64,000 bases of DNA. Origin: Sphingobacterium wenxiniae. Lineage in GTDB: Bacteria > Bacteroidota > Bacteroidia > Sphingobacteriales > Sphingobacteriaceae. Below, piece after piece: positions 37,120-45,496 of the stretch; the first letter of the stretch is position 1, and each line of letters begins with the position of its first letter. The notes beneath the pieces are model-generated. The model was not told the DNA's origin, made no database searches, and saw only the letters and a program-made list of their open reading frames with translations. The DNA lies in contig NZ_FOZZ01000003.1 of the NCBI RefSeq assembly GCF_900116225.1, positions 62,001 to 126,000 of the forward strand, given 5' to 3'. A program made the translations under genes and the position numbers.

Positions 37120-38034
37120 TTAAAAAAGCTTATCTGGGTATGCACCATCTGCAATAAGCTTAGAGATACTCTCTTGTACGATAGGCTTATCTTCTTTGTA
37201 CGTCACACCAAACCATTTGGATGATGTCGGGATAACCTGAAAATCAGCCATGCCGTGTTTCACCATATAATCCGGTACGGAAGGGATAAAAAATTCTGAT
37301 TTTGGATTATCTGCATTTTCTTCCACAAAACCTTTGAACATACTTTCCGCAACTTCAAAAATTTTCGGCGTAAATCCCCAGAAGTTCATGGATACGCGAG
37401 TCTCCGGAGCTAAATCATGTTGAACATCGTTTTCTTCATACACGATCTTTTTATTCCCATCTTCATCGGTTACATAGTATATATTCGTACGTTCAGTAAC
37501 CGATTTCAAATGTCCTTGCTCATCGACATCACACACCCCACGTGAAACATAGCCATAATCTGACATCGTATTGCCGACTTGGAATCCCATTAATGCCATC
37601 TTTTCGTCTGATACTTCCGTTGTCAAAAACTTCGCCATCTTGTTAAAAGAATCTGTTCCGTAAAAGTCATCCGCATTGATAACACAGAAAGGTTCATTTA
37701 CAAGCCCCTTAGCACTCATCACAGCATGTGCTGTTCCCCAAGGTTTAGAACGTTCTATAACACGATCAATACCAAATCTTGTTAAATCAAAGCTTTGGAA
37801 CGCATAATCAACTTCAATTTTGCCTTTGAGTTTTTCATCAAAAACCTCACGCATTTTATCGACAAATTCTTCACGAATGATAAAAATTACTTTTCCAAAA
37901 CCGGCATTTATCGCATCGTATATAGAATAATCAATGATCGTTTCCCCATGAGGGCCAAAAGTATCTATCTGCTTCAACGAACCATACCGGCTTGCCATGC
38001 CTGCAGCAAGAATTAACAATGTTGGTTTACTCAT
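37120..38034 (-). CDS. Sugar nucleotidyltransferase
   Basis: A 304-residue NTP transferase of the nucleotide-diphospho-sugar fold. The N-terminal signature LLILAAGMASRYGSLKQIDTFGPHGE contains the NTP-binding glycines and Arg. The acidic pair of the metal site is in FCVINADDFYG. A C-terminal extension of about 90 residues follows (MNFWGFTPKIFEV, FFIPSVPDYMV). It is cytoplasmic. It probably makes a nucleotide sugar for glycan synthesis, but the sugar cannot be read from the sequence and it is unlike classical RmlA or GalU in its second half. Confidence 0.85.
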   Translation of the reverse strand: MSKPTLLILAAGMASRYGSLKQIDTFGPHGETIIDYSIYDAINAGFGKVIFIIREEFVDKMREVFDEKLKGKIEVDYAFQSFDLTRFGIDRVIERSKPWGTAHAVMSAKGLVNEPFCVINADDFYGTDSFNKMAKFLTTEVSDEKMALMGFQVGNTMSDYGYVSRGVCDVDEQGHLKSVTERTNIYYVTDEDGNKKIVYEENDVQHDLAPETRVSMNFWGFTPKIFEVAESMFKGFVEENADNPKSEFFIPSVPDYMVKHGMADFQVIPTSSKWFGVTYKEDKPIVQESISKLIADGAYPDKLF

Positions 38035-38095
38035 TATAATTATTTATTTTGTGTTAGTACCTATTAAAATCAACGAATTCTACAAAGATAAAAAT

Positions 38096-39658
38096 CTATT
38101 TCTTTTTAAAGAGGCTATTTAATAATCCAGAGGCCAGCTTTCCTAAGAACTTAGCTCCTTCACGTGCTAATGTACGTGACGCTTGATTTGTCGCCGCTTC
38201 CATCGGCGTCTGCCTTGTACTTCTTCTGGTGGTAGTAGTCGGTTTTTGCTGTGCCTTTTCTTTTTCTTTCGCCAATTTCTCTCGTTCCTGTTCCAACTCG
38301 TAGGCCTTCATACGCTCCTCAACAATCTCTGCCGCGCTTCGCCTTTCCACCCGCTCTTGATATTTCGTATAGAAATCCGACTGCTTGATAATATTATCAT
38401 ACACTCCCGTTCCAGCAGGTCCCATTACCGCTCGAGCAGGGACCAAATGCGTAGCGACAACCTCTGTCGGGATACCCTTATCATTTAGCACTGTAACCAA
38501 TGCTTGACCTGTACCTAAACTGGTCAGCACTTTGTCAATAGCATAAAATTCAGAATGTGGATAGGTTTTTACGGTCTTGCGTAAGTTTTCCGCATCATTC
38601 GGCGTGAAAGCACGTAATGCATGCTGTACCCTATTCCCCAATTGCCCCAAAACAGATTCTGGGATATCGCTCGCCGCCTGTGTACAGAAAAATACACCAA
38701 CTCCTTTTGAACGTATCAGTCGAATGATTTGCTCCACCTGCATCAGAAAAGCCTTTGATGCTCCTTTGAACAACAAATGTGCTTCATCAAAAAAGAAAAC
38801 TAACTTAGGCTTATCCAAATCACCTACCTCTGGCAATTTTTTGAACAATTGCGCCAGGAGGCTGAGTAAGAACGTAGAAAACAGCAGTGGTTGATCCTGC
38901 ACATCAGAAATGTTCAATAAGGTAATCACCCCTCGCCCATCTACTTTATTAAAAAGATCTTGTATATCGAACTCTCGCTCTCCGAAGATATGAGCAAGTC
39001 CCTGTTGTTCCACCGCCACAATCTTACGCAGAATCGTGCCTGAAGTTGCTGTACTGATTTTACCGTATTCCTCTTTGATCTCTGCCGCCCCTGGCCCATC
39101 GGTCAAGTAAGACAGCATTTTTTTCAAGTCCAACAAATCTACCAGTGGAAACTGATGATCTTCTGCATATTTGAAAATTGCGGCAAGCACACCTGTCTGC
39201 GTATCGTTCAGATCCAAAATACGCGACAACAGTATCGGTCCAAAATCTTCAATAGTGATGCGCATCGGTGCTCCTAAACGGCCGCTCAACGAAAATATCT
39301 CTAAAGGAAAACTTGCTGGCTCAAAAGGAATGCCCACTAAATTCCCACGCTCAATCAAGGCGTCATTTATTTTACCCGGTTCGGCCAGTCCAGACAAATC
39401 ACCTTTGACATCCAACATGAATACAGGGACTCCTCCATCAGATAATTGCTCTGCAATTAATTGTAGCGTCCTTGTTTTTCCAGTTCCAGTAGCTCCAGCA
39501 ATCAGACCATGCCGATTCATCATCTTCAAAGCTAAGTTTACCTTGGCACCTGTAACTACCTGACCATCGAGAATACCTGACCCTAATTGGATAAAAGCTC
39601 CTTTAGGATTATATGAAGCTGTGATTTTTTCTATAAATTGTGCTTGCATAGACATCAT
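38096..39658 (-). CDS. HerA-like ATPase (DUF853 family)
   Basis: A 520-residue P-loop ATPase of the HerA/FtsK superfamily. Walker A is GLIAGATGTGKTRT (about residues 51-64) and Walker B is KLVFFFDEAHLLF. The sensor segment GVFFCTQAASDIPESVLGQLGNRVQHALRAF is typical of the DUF853 helicase-like group. A Glu/Lys-rich coiled-coil tail (about 430-475) and a basic C-terminus follow. Three closely spaced in-frame ATGs (39658, 39655, 39649) are all possible starts. There is no nuclease partner such as NurA nearby, so a canonical end-resection role is not supported. DNA translocation or packaging of some kind is inferred from the fold. Confidence 0.88.
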   Translation of the reverse strand: MMSMQAQFIEKITASYNPKGAFIQLGSGILDGQVVTGAKVNLALKMMNRHGLIAGATGTGKTRTLQLIAEQLSDGGVPVFMLDVKGDLSGLAEPGKINDALIERGNLVGIPFEPASFPLEIFSLSGRLGAPMRITIEDFGPILLSRILDLNDTQTGVLAAIFKYAEDHQFPLVDLLDLKKMLSYLTDGPGAAEIKEEYGKISTATSGTILRKIVAVEQQGLAHIFGEREFDIQDLFNKVDGRGVITLLNISDVQDQPLLFSTFLLSLLAQLFKKLPEVGDLDKPKLVFFFDEAHLLFKGASKAFLMQVEQIIRLIRSKGVGVFFCTQAASDIPESVLGQLGNRVQHALRAFTPNDAENLRKTVKTYPHSEFYAIDKVLTSLGTGQALVTVLNDKGIPTEVVATHLVPARAVMGPAGTGVYDNIIKQSDFYTKYQERVERRSAAEIVEERMKAYELEQEREKLAKEKEKAQQKPTTTTRRSTRQTPMEAATNQASRTLAREGAKFLGKLASGLLNSLFKKK

Positions 39659-39801
39659 TTATAACATACAAGTATAACTCTTTAATTACAATTATGATAT
39701 ATGTTTGTCATATTTTAATCAAAAGGCCCATACTTCCAAAGATTTAATAAAATTTTAACACCAGGACTACCTATTTGTTAGGTTTTTTTACAGAAAAACC
39801 C

Positions 39802-39809
39802 TATTTTTG
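39802..39809 (+). promoter_or_regulatory. -7 box (TATTTTTG) before the small ORF
   Basis: An exact TAnnTTTG match 20 bases upstream of the GTG at 39829. It lies inside the longer open frame, which begins with TTG at 39775, so the shorter start is more likely. The nearest TTTG (39774-39777) is 24 bases upstream, slightly too far. Confidence 0.45.
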
Positions 39810-39828
39810 TAACTGTAAAAAACAGAAA

Positions 39829-40170
39829 GTGAAAAAGAATATCAGACAAATAATTGCAGCCAAGATATGCTTTGCCGTCTTTTTAACAAAGATGCTCATA
39901 TCGGCTACACCTATGTTTGTCGATGTTTTGGATCAGGGAACGATACTTCAGGTTGTCCTTCAACTGGAGATCGAAAATACGGCAAATGGGAACAATCCAT
40001 CAGAGGATTTGCACGAAACCGGATCCAAATTTTTCAGTACAGAGAGTTCAGACTACCTGACATTCTGCCCTATTGCAGAAAACCAAGGCAAGCAAAACAA
40101 TTATCTCCGGAATGAAAAGCTTATTTACTCTTTCCATCCTTCCGTTCCCACCCCGCCTCCTAACTGTTAA
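39829..40170 (+). CDS. Small secreted or membrane-anchored hypothetical protein
   Basis: A 113-residue protein from a GTG start, chosen because a -7 promoter box lies between it and the only alternative start. Residues 8-32 are hydrophobic (AAKICFAVFLTKMLISATPMF), giving a signal peptide or anchor. The rest is polar with a Glu/Asn-rich stretch, and it ends in PTPPPNC. I recall similar small proteins with a TPPPN tail beside ion transporters in Bacteroidota. Here it lies 183 bases ahead of a SulP transporter and carbonic anhydrase. A function cannot be assigned. Confidence 0.55.
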   Translation: MKKNIRQIIAAKICFAVFLTKMLISATPMFVDVLDQGTILQVVLQLEIENTANGNNPSEDLHETGSKFFSTESSDYLTFCPIAENQGKQNNYLRNEKLIYSFHPSVPTPPPNC

Positions 40171-40353
40171 TTCTATTTTTTCGCAAGGCATAAACTTCAC
40201 TAGGAATATCCCTAGGATTTTTCATGCCGTTATTCATTGGAATTGTGCACAGCGCGATCATCTTTGTTATGAACTATGGCTTTTAAGCCTACCGAAACAA
40301 CAAGATACAAATCGTTGTGCCCTTATTGAAACAGTCAAAATTAAAATATTTTT

Positions 40354-41889
40354 ATGTTAGGAACTCGTGTATCTGCTTTTCTAAAATTATCGAAAAGAGA
40401 TTTAAAATATGACTTCCCGGCAAGTGTTGTAGTCTTTTTAGTAGCCTTACCACTATGTTTGGGTATAGCAATGGCCTCCGGTGCTCCATTGTTTGCAGGA
40501 ATTTTAACCGGAATTATTGGAGGTATTGTTGTTGCCAGCATCAGCAAATCGCCCCTAAGCGTTAGTGGACCTGCAGCTGGGCTAACCGTTATCGTCCTTG
40601 GTGCCATAGAACAACTTGGTGCTTATGAGACATTCCTTTTGGCAGTAGTAATTGCCGGTGTCGTACAGTTGATACTGGGAATTATCAAAGCAGGGATGAT
40701 AGGCAACTATTTCCCCTCTGCTGTCATCTTAGGGATGCTGGCTGCCATCGGTATTACCATCATTTTGAAACAAATACCGTTGGCTTTTGGTTTGACAGAA
40801 GATCATGCCTTTGAATTGGACAACGGCGGCGGGATAGCTGCATTTAAAGACACCTTGCTTTCTGGTATCAATTGGGGCGCAACGATTATATGTTTTCTAT
40901 CACTGGCCGTATTGATATATTGGCCGAAGATCAAGGGATTAAGCAAGGTTCCAGCACCATTAGTAGTCGTGTTACTGGGAGTGGGCTTGGCTTTGGCATT
41001 CAACGGAACCGCTATGGCAATCACGGACAGCCATTATGTGGTTATCCCTGTAGTTTCTTCTTTCCAAGAGTTCACAAACCTGTTCATCTTTCCAGATTTC
41101 TCACAAATCTTGAACAAAGATGTATGGGTCGTAGCTATTACCATTGCTATTATTGCCAGCTTAGAGACACTTTTAAGTATTGAGGCCGTGGATAAGCTTG
41201 ATCCTTTCAAACGTAACACACCTACCAATAGAGAGTTGATCGCACAAGGAATTGGAAATATGTCCAGCGGTATGTTAGGTGGTCTTCCGATGACTTCGGT
41301 AATCGTACGCTCTTCAGCCAATGTGCAAGCAGGTGGACGTACCAGACAAGCCGCAATGTTACACGGGATGTGGCTTTTGGTTGCTTTACTTGTCATTCCG
41401 GGAATAATCAATATGATTCCGCTATCGTGTTTGGCAGCTATCCTTTTGCACACAGGCTACAAATTAGCTAAACCGGAACTATTCAAGAGCATGCTGCGCA
41501 AAGGATTAGATCAGTTTATTCCATTTGTGATTACCATTGTAGCTATCGTTTTCACAGATCTACTGATGGGTGTAGGAATCGGTATTTTGGTCGCGGTATT
41601 CTATATTATCAGAGCCAACATGCAAAATGCATTCAAGATTGAAGTAAAAGAAAAAGACGGAGAAAATACGGTTGTCATGACACTCGCTGAGGAGGTTTCT
41701 TTCTTGAACAAAGTGCCTATTCAGCAAAAATTATATAACTTGCCTAAGAATACCGGAGCCATTCGTATTGATGGCCGATATAGCAAGTTTATCGACAAAG
41801 ACGTAATCGAAGTACTGCGTGATTTCGAAATGAATGCAGTCAGCAAGGGTATCAATATCGAATTGGATTCTATTACATACAAGAAGTAA
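40354..41889 (+). CDS. SulP family anion transporter (probable bicarbonate transporter)
   Basis: An inner-membrane transporter of 511 residues with about 11-12 hydrophobic segments. The SulP core is clear: FPASVVVFLVALPLCLGIAMASGAPLFAGI at the N-terminus, SGPAAGLTVIV in the TM3 helix-break region, and LGGLPMTSVIVRSSANVQAGGRT in the TM8-TM10 region. A short C-terminal STAS-like domain (about 420-511) is present. A beta carbonic anhydrase gene follows 227 bases downstream, which favours bicarbonate rather than sulfate as the substrate. That is an inference from context only. Confidence 0.9.
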   Translation: MLGTRVSAFLKLSKRDLKYDFPASVVVFLVALPLCLGIAMASGAPLFAGILTGIIGGIVVASISKSPLSVSGPAAGLTVIVLGAIEQLGAYETFLLAVVIAGVVQLILGIIKAGMIGNYFPSAVILGMLAAIGITIILKQIPLAFGLTEDHAFELDNGGGIAAFKDTLLSGINWGATIICFLSLAVLIYWPKIKGLSKVPAPLVVVLLGVGLALAFNGTAMAITDSHYVVIPVVSSFQEFTNLFIFPDFSQILNKDVWVVAITIAIIASLETLLSIEAVDKLDPFKRNTPTNRELIAQGIGNMSSGMLGGLPMTSVIVRSSANVQAGGRTRQAAMLHGMWLLVALLVIPGIINMIPLSCLAAILLHTGYKLAKPELFKSMLRKGLDQFIPFVITIVAIVFTDLLMGVGIGILVAVFYIIRANMQNAFKIEVKEKDGENTVVMTLAEEVSFLNKVPIQQKLYNLPKNTGAIRIDGRYSKFIDKDVIEVLRDFEMNAVSKGINIELDSITYKK

Positions 41890-41943
41890 AGACTTGAAAA
41901 AGAGGGGGTCTAAAAGCTTCCTCTCGACAGGAACTCTATTAAT

Positions 41944-42036
41944 TTGTCATGTTGACGATAGGAGACATCTATAGAAGCTACTTTAGCTCATAGATCCCTG
42001 CCTACCGCAGACAGGCTTCCTTGGTCAGGATGACAA
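41944..42036. repeat. REP-like palindromic element
   Basis: The ends TTGTCATGTTGAC (41944-41956) and GTCAGGATGACAA (42024-42036) are near-perfect inverted repeats. Inside are nested pairs (ATCTAT/ATAGAT, AGCT/AGCT) and CCTGCCT/AGACAGG. The GTCATGTTGA...TCAGGATGACA frame is typical of dispersed intergenic repeats in Bacteroidota. It fills most of the gap between the SulP and carbonic anhydrase genes. Confidence 0.65.
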
Positions 42037-42116
42037 AAAAGTTGATTATTAATTTTAACACTTAAAACAAAACTTGTCTAAAAAATATTTATAAGACAAA
42101 AAAAATATAAAACAAT

Positions 42117-42764
42117 ATGGGACAAAAAGAATTAGAGATCGGTTACAACAAAATATTAGACGGAAACAAAGAGTGGGTTGAGTTTGTCAAGAATGACTCG
42201 ACAGGCCGCTTTGAGCAGTTTGCAAAAGGCCAAAGTCCAGAAATTTTATGGATAGGCTGTGCAGATAGCCGCGTGCCTGCAAACGAGGTAACAGGTAGAA
42301 AACCTGGTGAAGTTTTTGTCCACCGTAACATTGCGAACATGTGTGTGCATTCTGACATGAGTATGTTGTCAGTATTGGACTATGCTGTAAATGTATTAAA
42401 AGTAAAACACATTATCGTAGCTGGTCACTATGGCTGTGGAGGTGTAGCAGCTTCTTTAAGCCAAAAACAATTCGGCATTATCGACAACTGGTTGTGCCAC
42501 ATCAAAGATGTTTACCGACTACACGCGGCCGAAATCGATGCTATTTCTGATTCAGAAGAAAAAACAAACCGTCTGGTTGAACTGAATGCCAAAGAGCAGG
42601 TCTTCAACCTATGCACAACTTCTATTGTTCAAAACGCATGGAAGAACGGCCAAGACTTAGCCGTGCATGGTATGGTAATCAACATTGTTACAGGTGAATT
42701 GATCGACTTAGACACCACATTTACCAGCAACGAGTCTTTGGGCAAAGTATTTGCTTTCAAATAG
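42117..42764 (+). CDS. Beta-class carbonic anhydrase
   Basis: Interconverts CO2 and bicarbonate in the cytoplasm. Zinc ligands are Cys in WIGCADSRVPA, and His and Cys in VAGHYGCGGV; the Asp-Arg dyad is in CADSR. The length of 215 residues matches the family. It has no signal peptide. It follows the SulP transporter in the same direction, separated by a REP-like element, and a terminator-like hairpin follows it. The pair would supply and equilibrate bicarbonate for carboxylation reactions. Confidence 0.95.
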   Translation: MGQKELEIGYNKILDGNKEWVEFVKNDSTGRFEQFAKGQSPEILWIGCADSRVPANEVTGRKPGEVFVHRNIANMCVHSDMSMLSVLDYAVNVLKVKHIIVAGHYGCGGVAASLSQKQFGIIDNWLCHIKDVYRLHAAEIDAISDSEEKTNRLVELNAKEQVFNLCTTSIVQNAWKNGQDLAVHGMVINIVTGELIDLDTTFTSNESLGKVFAFK

Positions 42765-42784
42765 GCTCTTAACACAATTAGAAG

Positions 42785-42822
42785 AAAATAGCGAGACCTT
42801 CGATGGTACTCGCTATTTTTTT
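42785..42822 (+). terminator. Terminator after carbonic anhydrase
   Basis: A stem of AAAATAGCGAG against CTCGCTATTTT with a 13-base loop is followed by a T-rich run. It lies 20 bases after the stop codon. Confidence 0.8.
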
Positions 42823-42870
42823 ATCCTCTTCTAAGTTTATCACTTCCTTTATAAGCATCTATCAATTTCG

Positions 42871-42878
42871 TAACTTTG
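42871..42878 (+). promoter_or_regulatory. -7 box (TAACTTTG) abutting mutL ATG
   Basis: An exact TAnnTTTG match whose last G is 7 bases before the mutL start codon, with a weak TTTA about 20 bases upstream. Confidence 0.5.
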
Positions 42879-42884
42879 CTTCGT

Positions 42885-44762
42885 ATGACAGATATTATTC
42901 AGTTATTGCCCGATTCGGTGGCCAACCAGATAGCAGCAGGTGAAGTTGTTCAACGCCCGGCATCTGCCGTGAAGGAACTTATGGAAAACGCCATCGATGC
43001 CGGAGCAGACAAGATAAAGCTTATCGTCAAAGATGCAGGAAAATCACTCATCCAAGTGATTGACAACGGCTGTGGCATGAGTGTCACTGATGCCCGTCTA
43101 TGCTTTGAGCGGCACGCTACTTCTAAAATACGCAAAGCAGAAGATCTATTTGCCATACGCACCATGGGTTTTCGAGGCGAAGCTATGGCATCCATTGCCG
43201 CTATCGCCCAAGTAGAACTCAAAACCCGCCGTGTGGAAGATGAACTGGGAACCATCATTGAAATCGAAGGATCAAAAGTGATAGATCAACATCCCGAGGC
43301 ACTACCTGCGGGCACCAGTATATCGGTAAAGAATCTGTTCTTCAACATTCCTGCCCGCCGTAATTTTTTAAAAAGCAATCCGGTGGAGATGCGCCATATC
43401 ATTGATGAATTTCAGCGCATAGCCCTGGCGCATTCCGATATCTTTTTCAGCCTGCACAGCGATGGAAACGAGCTATTTCATTTACCTGCCGAAACACTAA
43501 AACAGCGGATTGTCCACCTCTTTGGCAACAATTACAACCAACGCTTAGTCCCTGTGGAAGAAGACACGACCATCATTAATATACATGGCTTTATCAGCAA
43601 GCCCGAGTTTGCAAAAAAGACAAGGGGAGAGCAGTTCTTCTTCGTGAATAACCGTTTTGTCAAAGATCCCTATCTGAATCATGCGGTCATGAATGCTTAC
43701 GATGATATTCTTCCATCTGATACTTATCCACTCTATGTTTTATTCATAGATATTGACCCGGCAAAAATTGATATCAACGTCCACCCAACAAAGACAGAAA
43801 TCAAATATGAGGATGATAAAGCTATTTATGCTATCCTCCGTTCTGCGGTAAAACGTTCATTAGGTCGTTATAACATTACACCTTCCTTGGATTTCAACCA
43901 AGAGACCAGCTTTGCCAACCTGATTACAGACAAGCCATTGGAAGAAATTCAAGCTCCCACTATATCGTTCAATCCAAACTTTAATCCTTTTGAAGAGGGA
44001 AAAAGCCCGTCCTCCGGCACACGTTCTTCCGCCTATGCCGAAGGTTTGGAACGAAAAGCTGGAATACCCCAAAACTGGGATACCCTATACAAAATAACCA
44101 ACCAGGAGGAAACGGAACAGCTTTCTTTGCTTCCAGAGAAAGAATCTATTGCTGTGGTAGAAACCCCAGCAAATGAGCGGACAAACACTAAACAGTTCTT
44201 TCAATTGCATCAGCGTTTTATAGTATCACAGATACACTCCGGCTTTATGCTCATTGACCAACAAGCAGCACATGAAAGAATACTGTTTGAACAATACAAA
44301 GAGCAACTTGAAAACAACCAAGGGAGCAGTCAACAGAGTTTATTTCCGCAAACTATCGAATTGAGTGCAGCAGATTTTGCTTTAATGGAGGATATTTTGC
44401 AGGAAATACAGACTTTGGGGTTTCAGTTACGACCGTTCGGGAAAACAACATACATTATTGATGGTATTCCTGCGGATTTAGGCACCAATGTAAATGAAAC
44501 AAAAATTCTTGAACAACTTTTAGAGGATTTTAAAAATAATAGTGATAACTTAAAGCTTGATAAAAGAGAGAATCTGGCAAGAAGCCTAGCAAAAAACGCA
44601 TCGATAAAAGCCGGAGTGGCTTTGGACAATGAAGAGATGGCAGAACTTATCGATAAGCTTTTTGCAACCGAATCGCCAAGTATATCTCTCTATGGGAAAC
44701 CAACGATCGTTACTATCACCTTGCAAGAGCTAATGGAACGATTTGGCAAAAACATACGTTAA
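42885..44762 (+). CDS. mutL: DNA mismatch repair protein MutL
   Basis: An ATPase that links MutS mismatch recognition to downstream excision. The ATG at 42885 was chosen over an upstream TTG because MTDIIQLLPDSVANQIAAGEVV is the canonical opening. GHKL motifs are present (ENAIDAGA, DNGCGM, TMGFRGEA, LPAGTSISVKNLFFNIPAR). The C-terminal dimerisation domain has DQQAAHERILFE, a variant of the endonuclease motif DQHAx2Ex4E. The other two endonuclease signatures are degenerate (AKNASIKA for ACRx2IKA; SLYGKP for CPHGRP). The length of 625 residues is normal. It leads a unit with two rhomboids and an EEP-family gene. Confidence 0.96.
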   Translation: MTDIIQLLPDSVANQIAAGEVVQRPASAVKELMENAIDAGADKIKLIVKDAGKSLIQVIDNGCGMSVTDARLCFERHATSKIRKAEDLFAIRTMGFRGEAMASIAAIAQVELKTRRVEDELGTIIEIEGSKVIDQHPEALPAGTSISVKNLFFNIPARRNFLKSNPVEMRHIIDEFQRIALAHSDIFFSLHSDGNELFHLPAETLKQRIVHLFGNNYNQRLVPVEEDTTIINIHGFISKPEFAKKTRGEQFFFVNNRFVKDPYLNHAVMNAYDDILPSDTYPLYVLFIDIDPAKIDINVHPTKTEIKYEDDKAIYAILRSAVKRSLGRYNITPSLDFNQETSFANLITDKPLEEIQAPTISFNPNFNPFEEGKSPSSGTRSSAYAEGLERKAGIPQNWDTLYKITNQEETEQLSLLPEKESIAVVETPANERTNTKQFFQLHQRFIVSQIHSGFMLIDQQAAHERILFEQYKEQLENNQGSSQQSLFPQTIELSAADFALMEDILQEIQTLGFQLRPFGKTTYIIDGIPADLGTNVNETKILEQLLEDFKNNSDNLKLDKRENLARSLAKNASIKAGVALDNEEMAELIDKLFATESPSISLYGKPTIVTITLQELMERFGKNIR

Positions 44763-44780
44763 ACAGACTAATTTTTCTAT

Positions 44781-45494
44781 ATGAACAACCTTCTTTCAAA
44801 TCTGCCTCCAGTAGTTAAAAACCTACTTATAATCAATATTATCTGTTTCATCGGGTCGCTGATATTCGAGCAAGCTACTCGTTTTTTTGGTGTATTCTAT
44901 CCAGACTCGCCATTTTTTCACGTCTGGCAAGTAATTACTTACATGTTCATGCATGGCGGATTTAGTCATATTTTCTTTAATATGTTTTCCCTGGTTATGT
45001 TCGGGCCAATTATTGAGCAGATTTTAGGATCAAAACGTTTTTTGAATTTTTACCTAATTTGCGGTATTGGAGCTTTAGTATTACAATACGGGGTCCAAGC
45101 TGCTGAAGTTTATAATATTGCAGGGACAATCCGAGCTTCTGAATATATTAACTTTGACATGCTCAACAATCGAGTAAGCTCAAATCTGCCTATAAGTCAA
45201 CAAGACTTCAATACCTTGGCTTCTATCTACGCTACACCGCTGGTTGGTGCTTCAGGGGCTATTTATGGCTTGCTTTTAGCTTTTGGCTATTTGTTTCCAA
45301 ATATGTCGCTGTACCTGTTTTTTATTCCAGTACCGATTAAAGCAAAGTTTTTTATCCCGATTTTAATACTCATTGAAATATATTTAGGCTTTTCCCATTC
45401 GGGCGATTCTATTGCTCACTTAGCTCACGTAGGTGGTGCTTTGTTTGCATTTATCCTGCTGAAAGTATGGGGAATTAAGAGAGGTTATCAATAA
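44781..45494 (+). CDS. Rhomboid intramembrane serine protease, catalytic residues present
   Basis: A six- or seven-helix membrane protease. The nucleophile Ser is in GASGAIYGLLLAFGY and the catalytic His in AHLAHVGGALFAF. The oxyanion-region His/Asn residues are in MFMHGGFSHIFFNMFSL. The length of 237 residues is normal. It starts 18 bases after mutL and only 2 bases before the next rhomboid-like gene. The substrate is unknown. Confidence 0.93.
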   Translation: MNNLLSNLPPVVKNLLIINIICFIGSLIFEQATRFFGVFYPDSPFFHVWQVITYMFMHGGFSHIFFNMFSLVMFGPIIEQILGSKRFLNFYLICGIGALVLQYGVQAAEVYNIAGTIRASEYINFDMLNNRVSSNLPISQQDFNTLASIYATPLVGASGAIYGLLLAFGYLFPNMSLYLFFIPVPIKAKFFIPILILIEIYLGFSHSGDSIAHLAHVGGALFAFILLKVWGIKRGYQ

Positions 45495-45496
45495 TT

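Noticed and set aside
38096..39658. HerA-NurA end-resection or defence module
   Set aside because: No NurA, SIR2 or other partner gene is adjacent; neighbours are housekeeping genes.
39775..39828. A TTG start for the small protein before the SulP gene
   Set aside because: An exact TAnnTTTG box at 39802-39809 lies inside this stretch, and the GTG at 39829 opens a better hydrophobic N-terminus.
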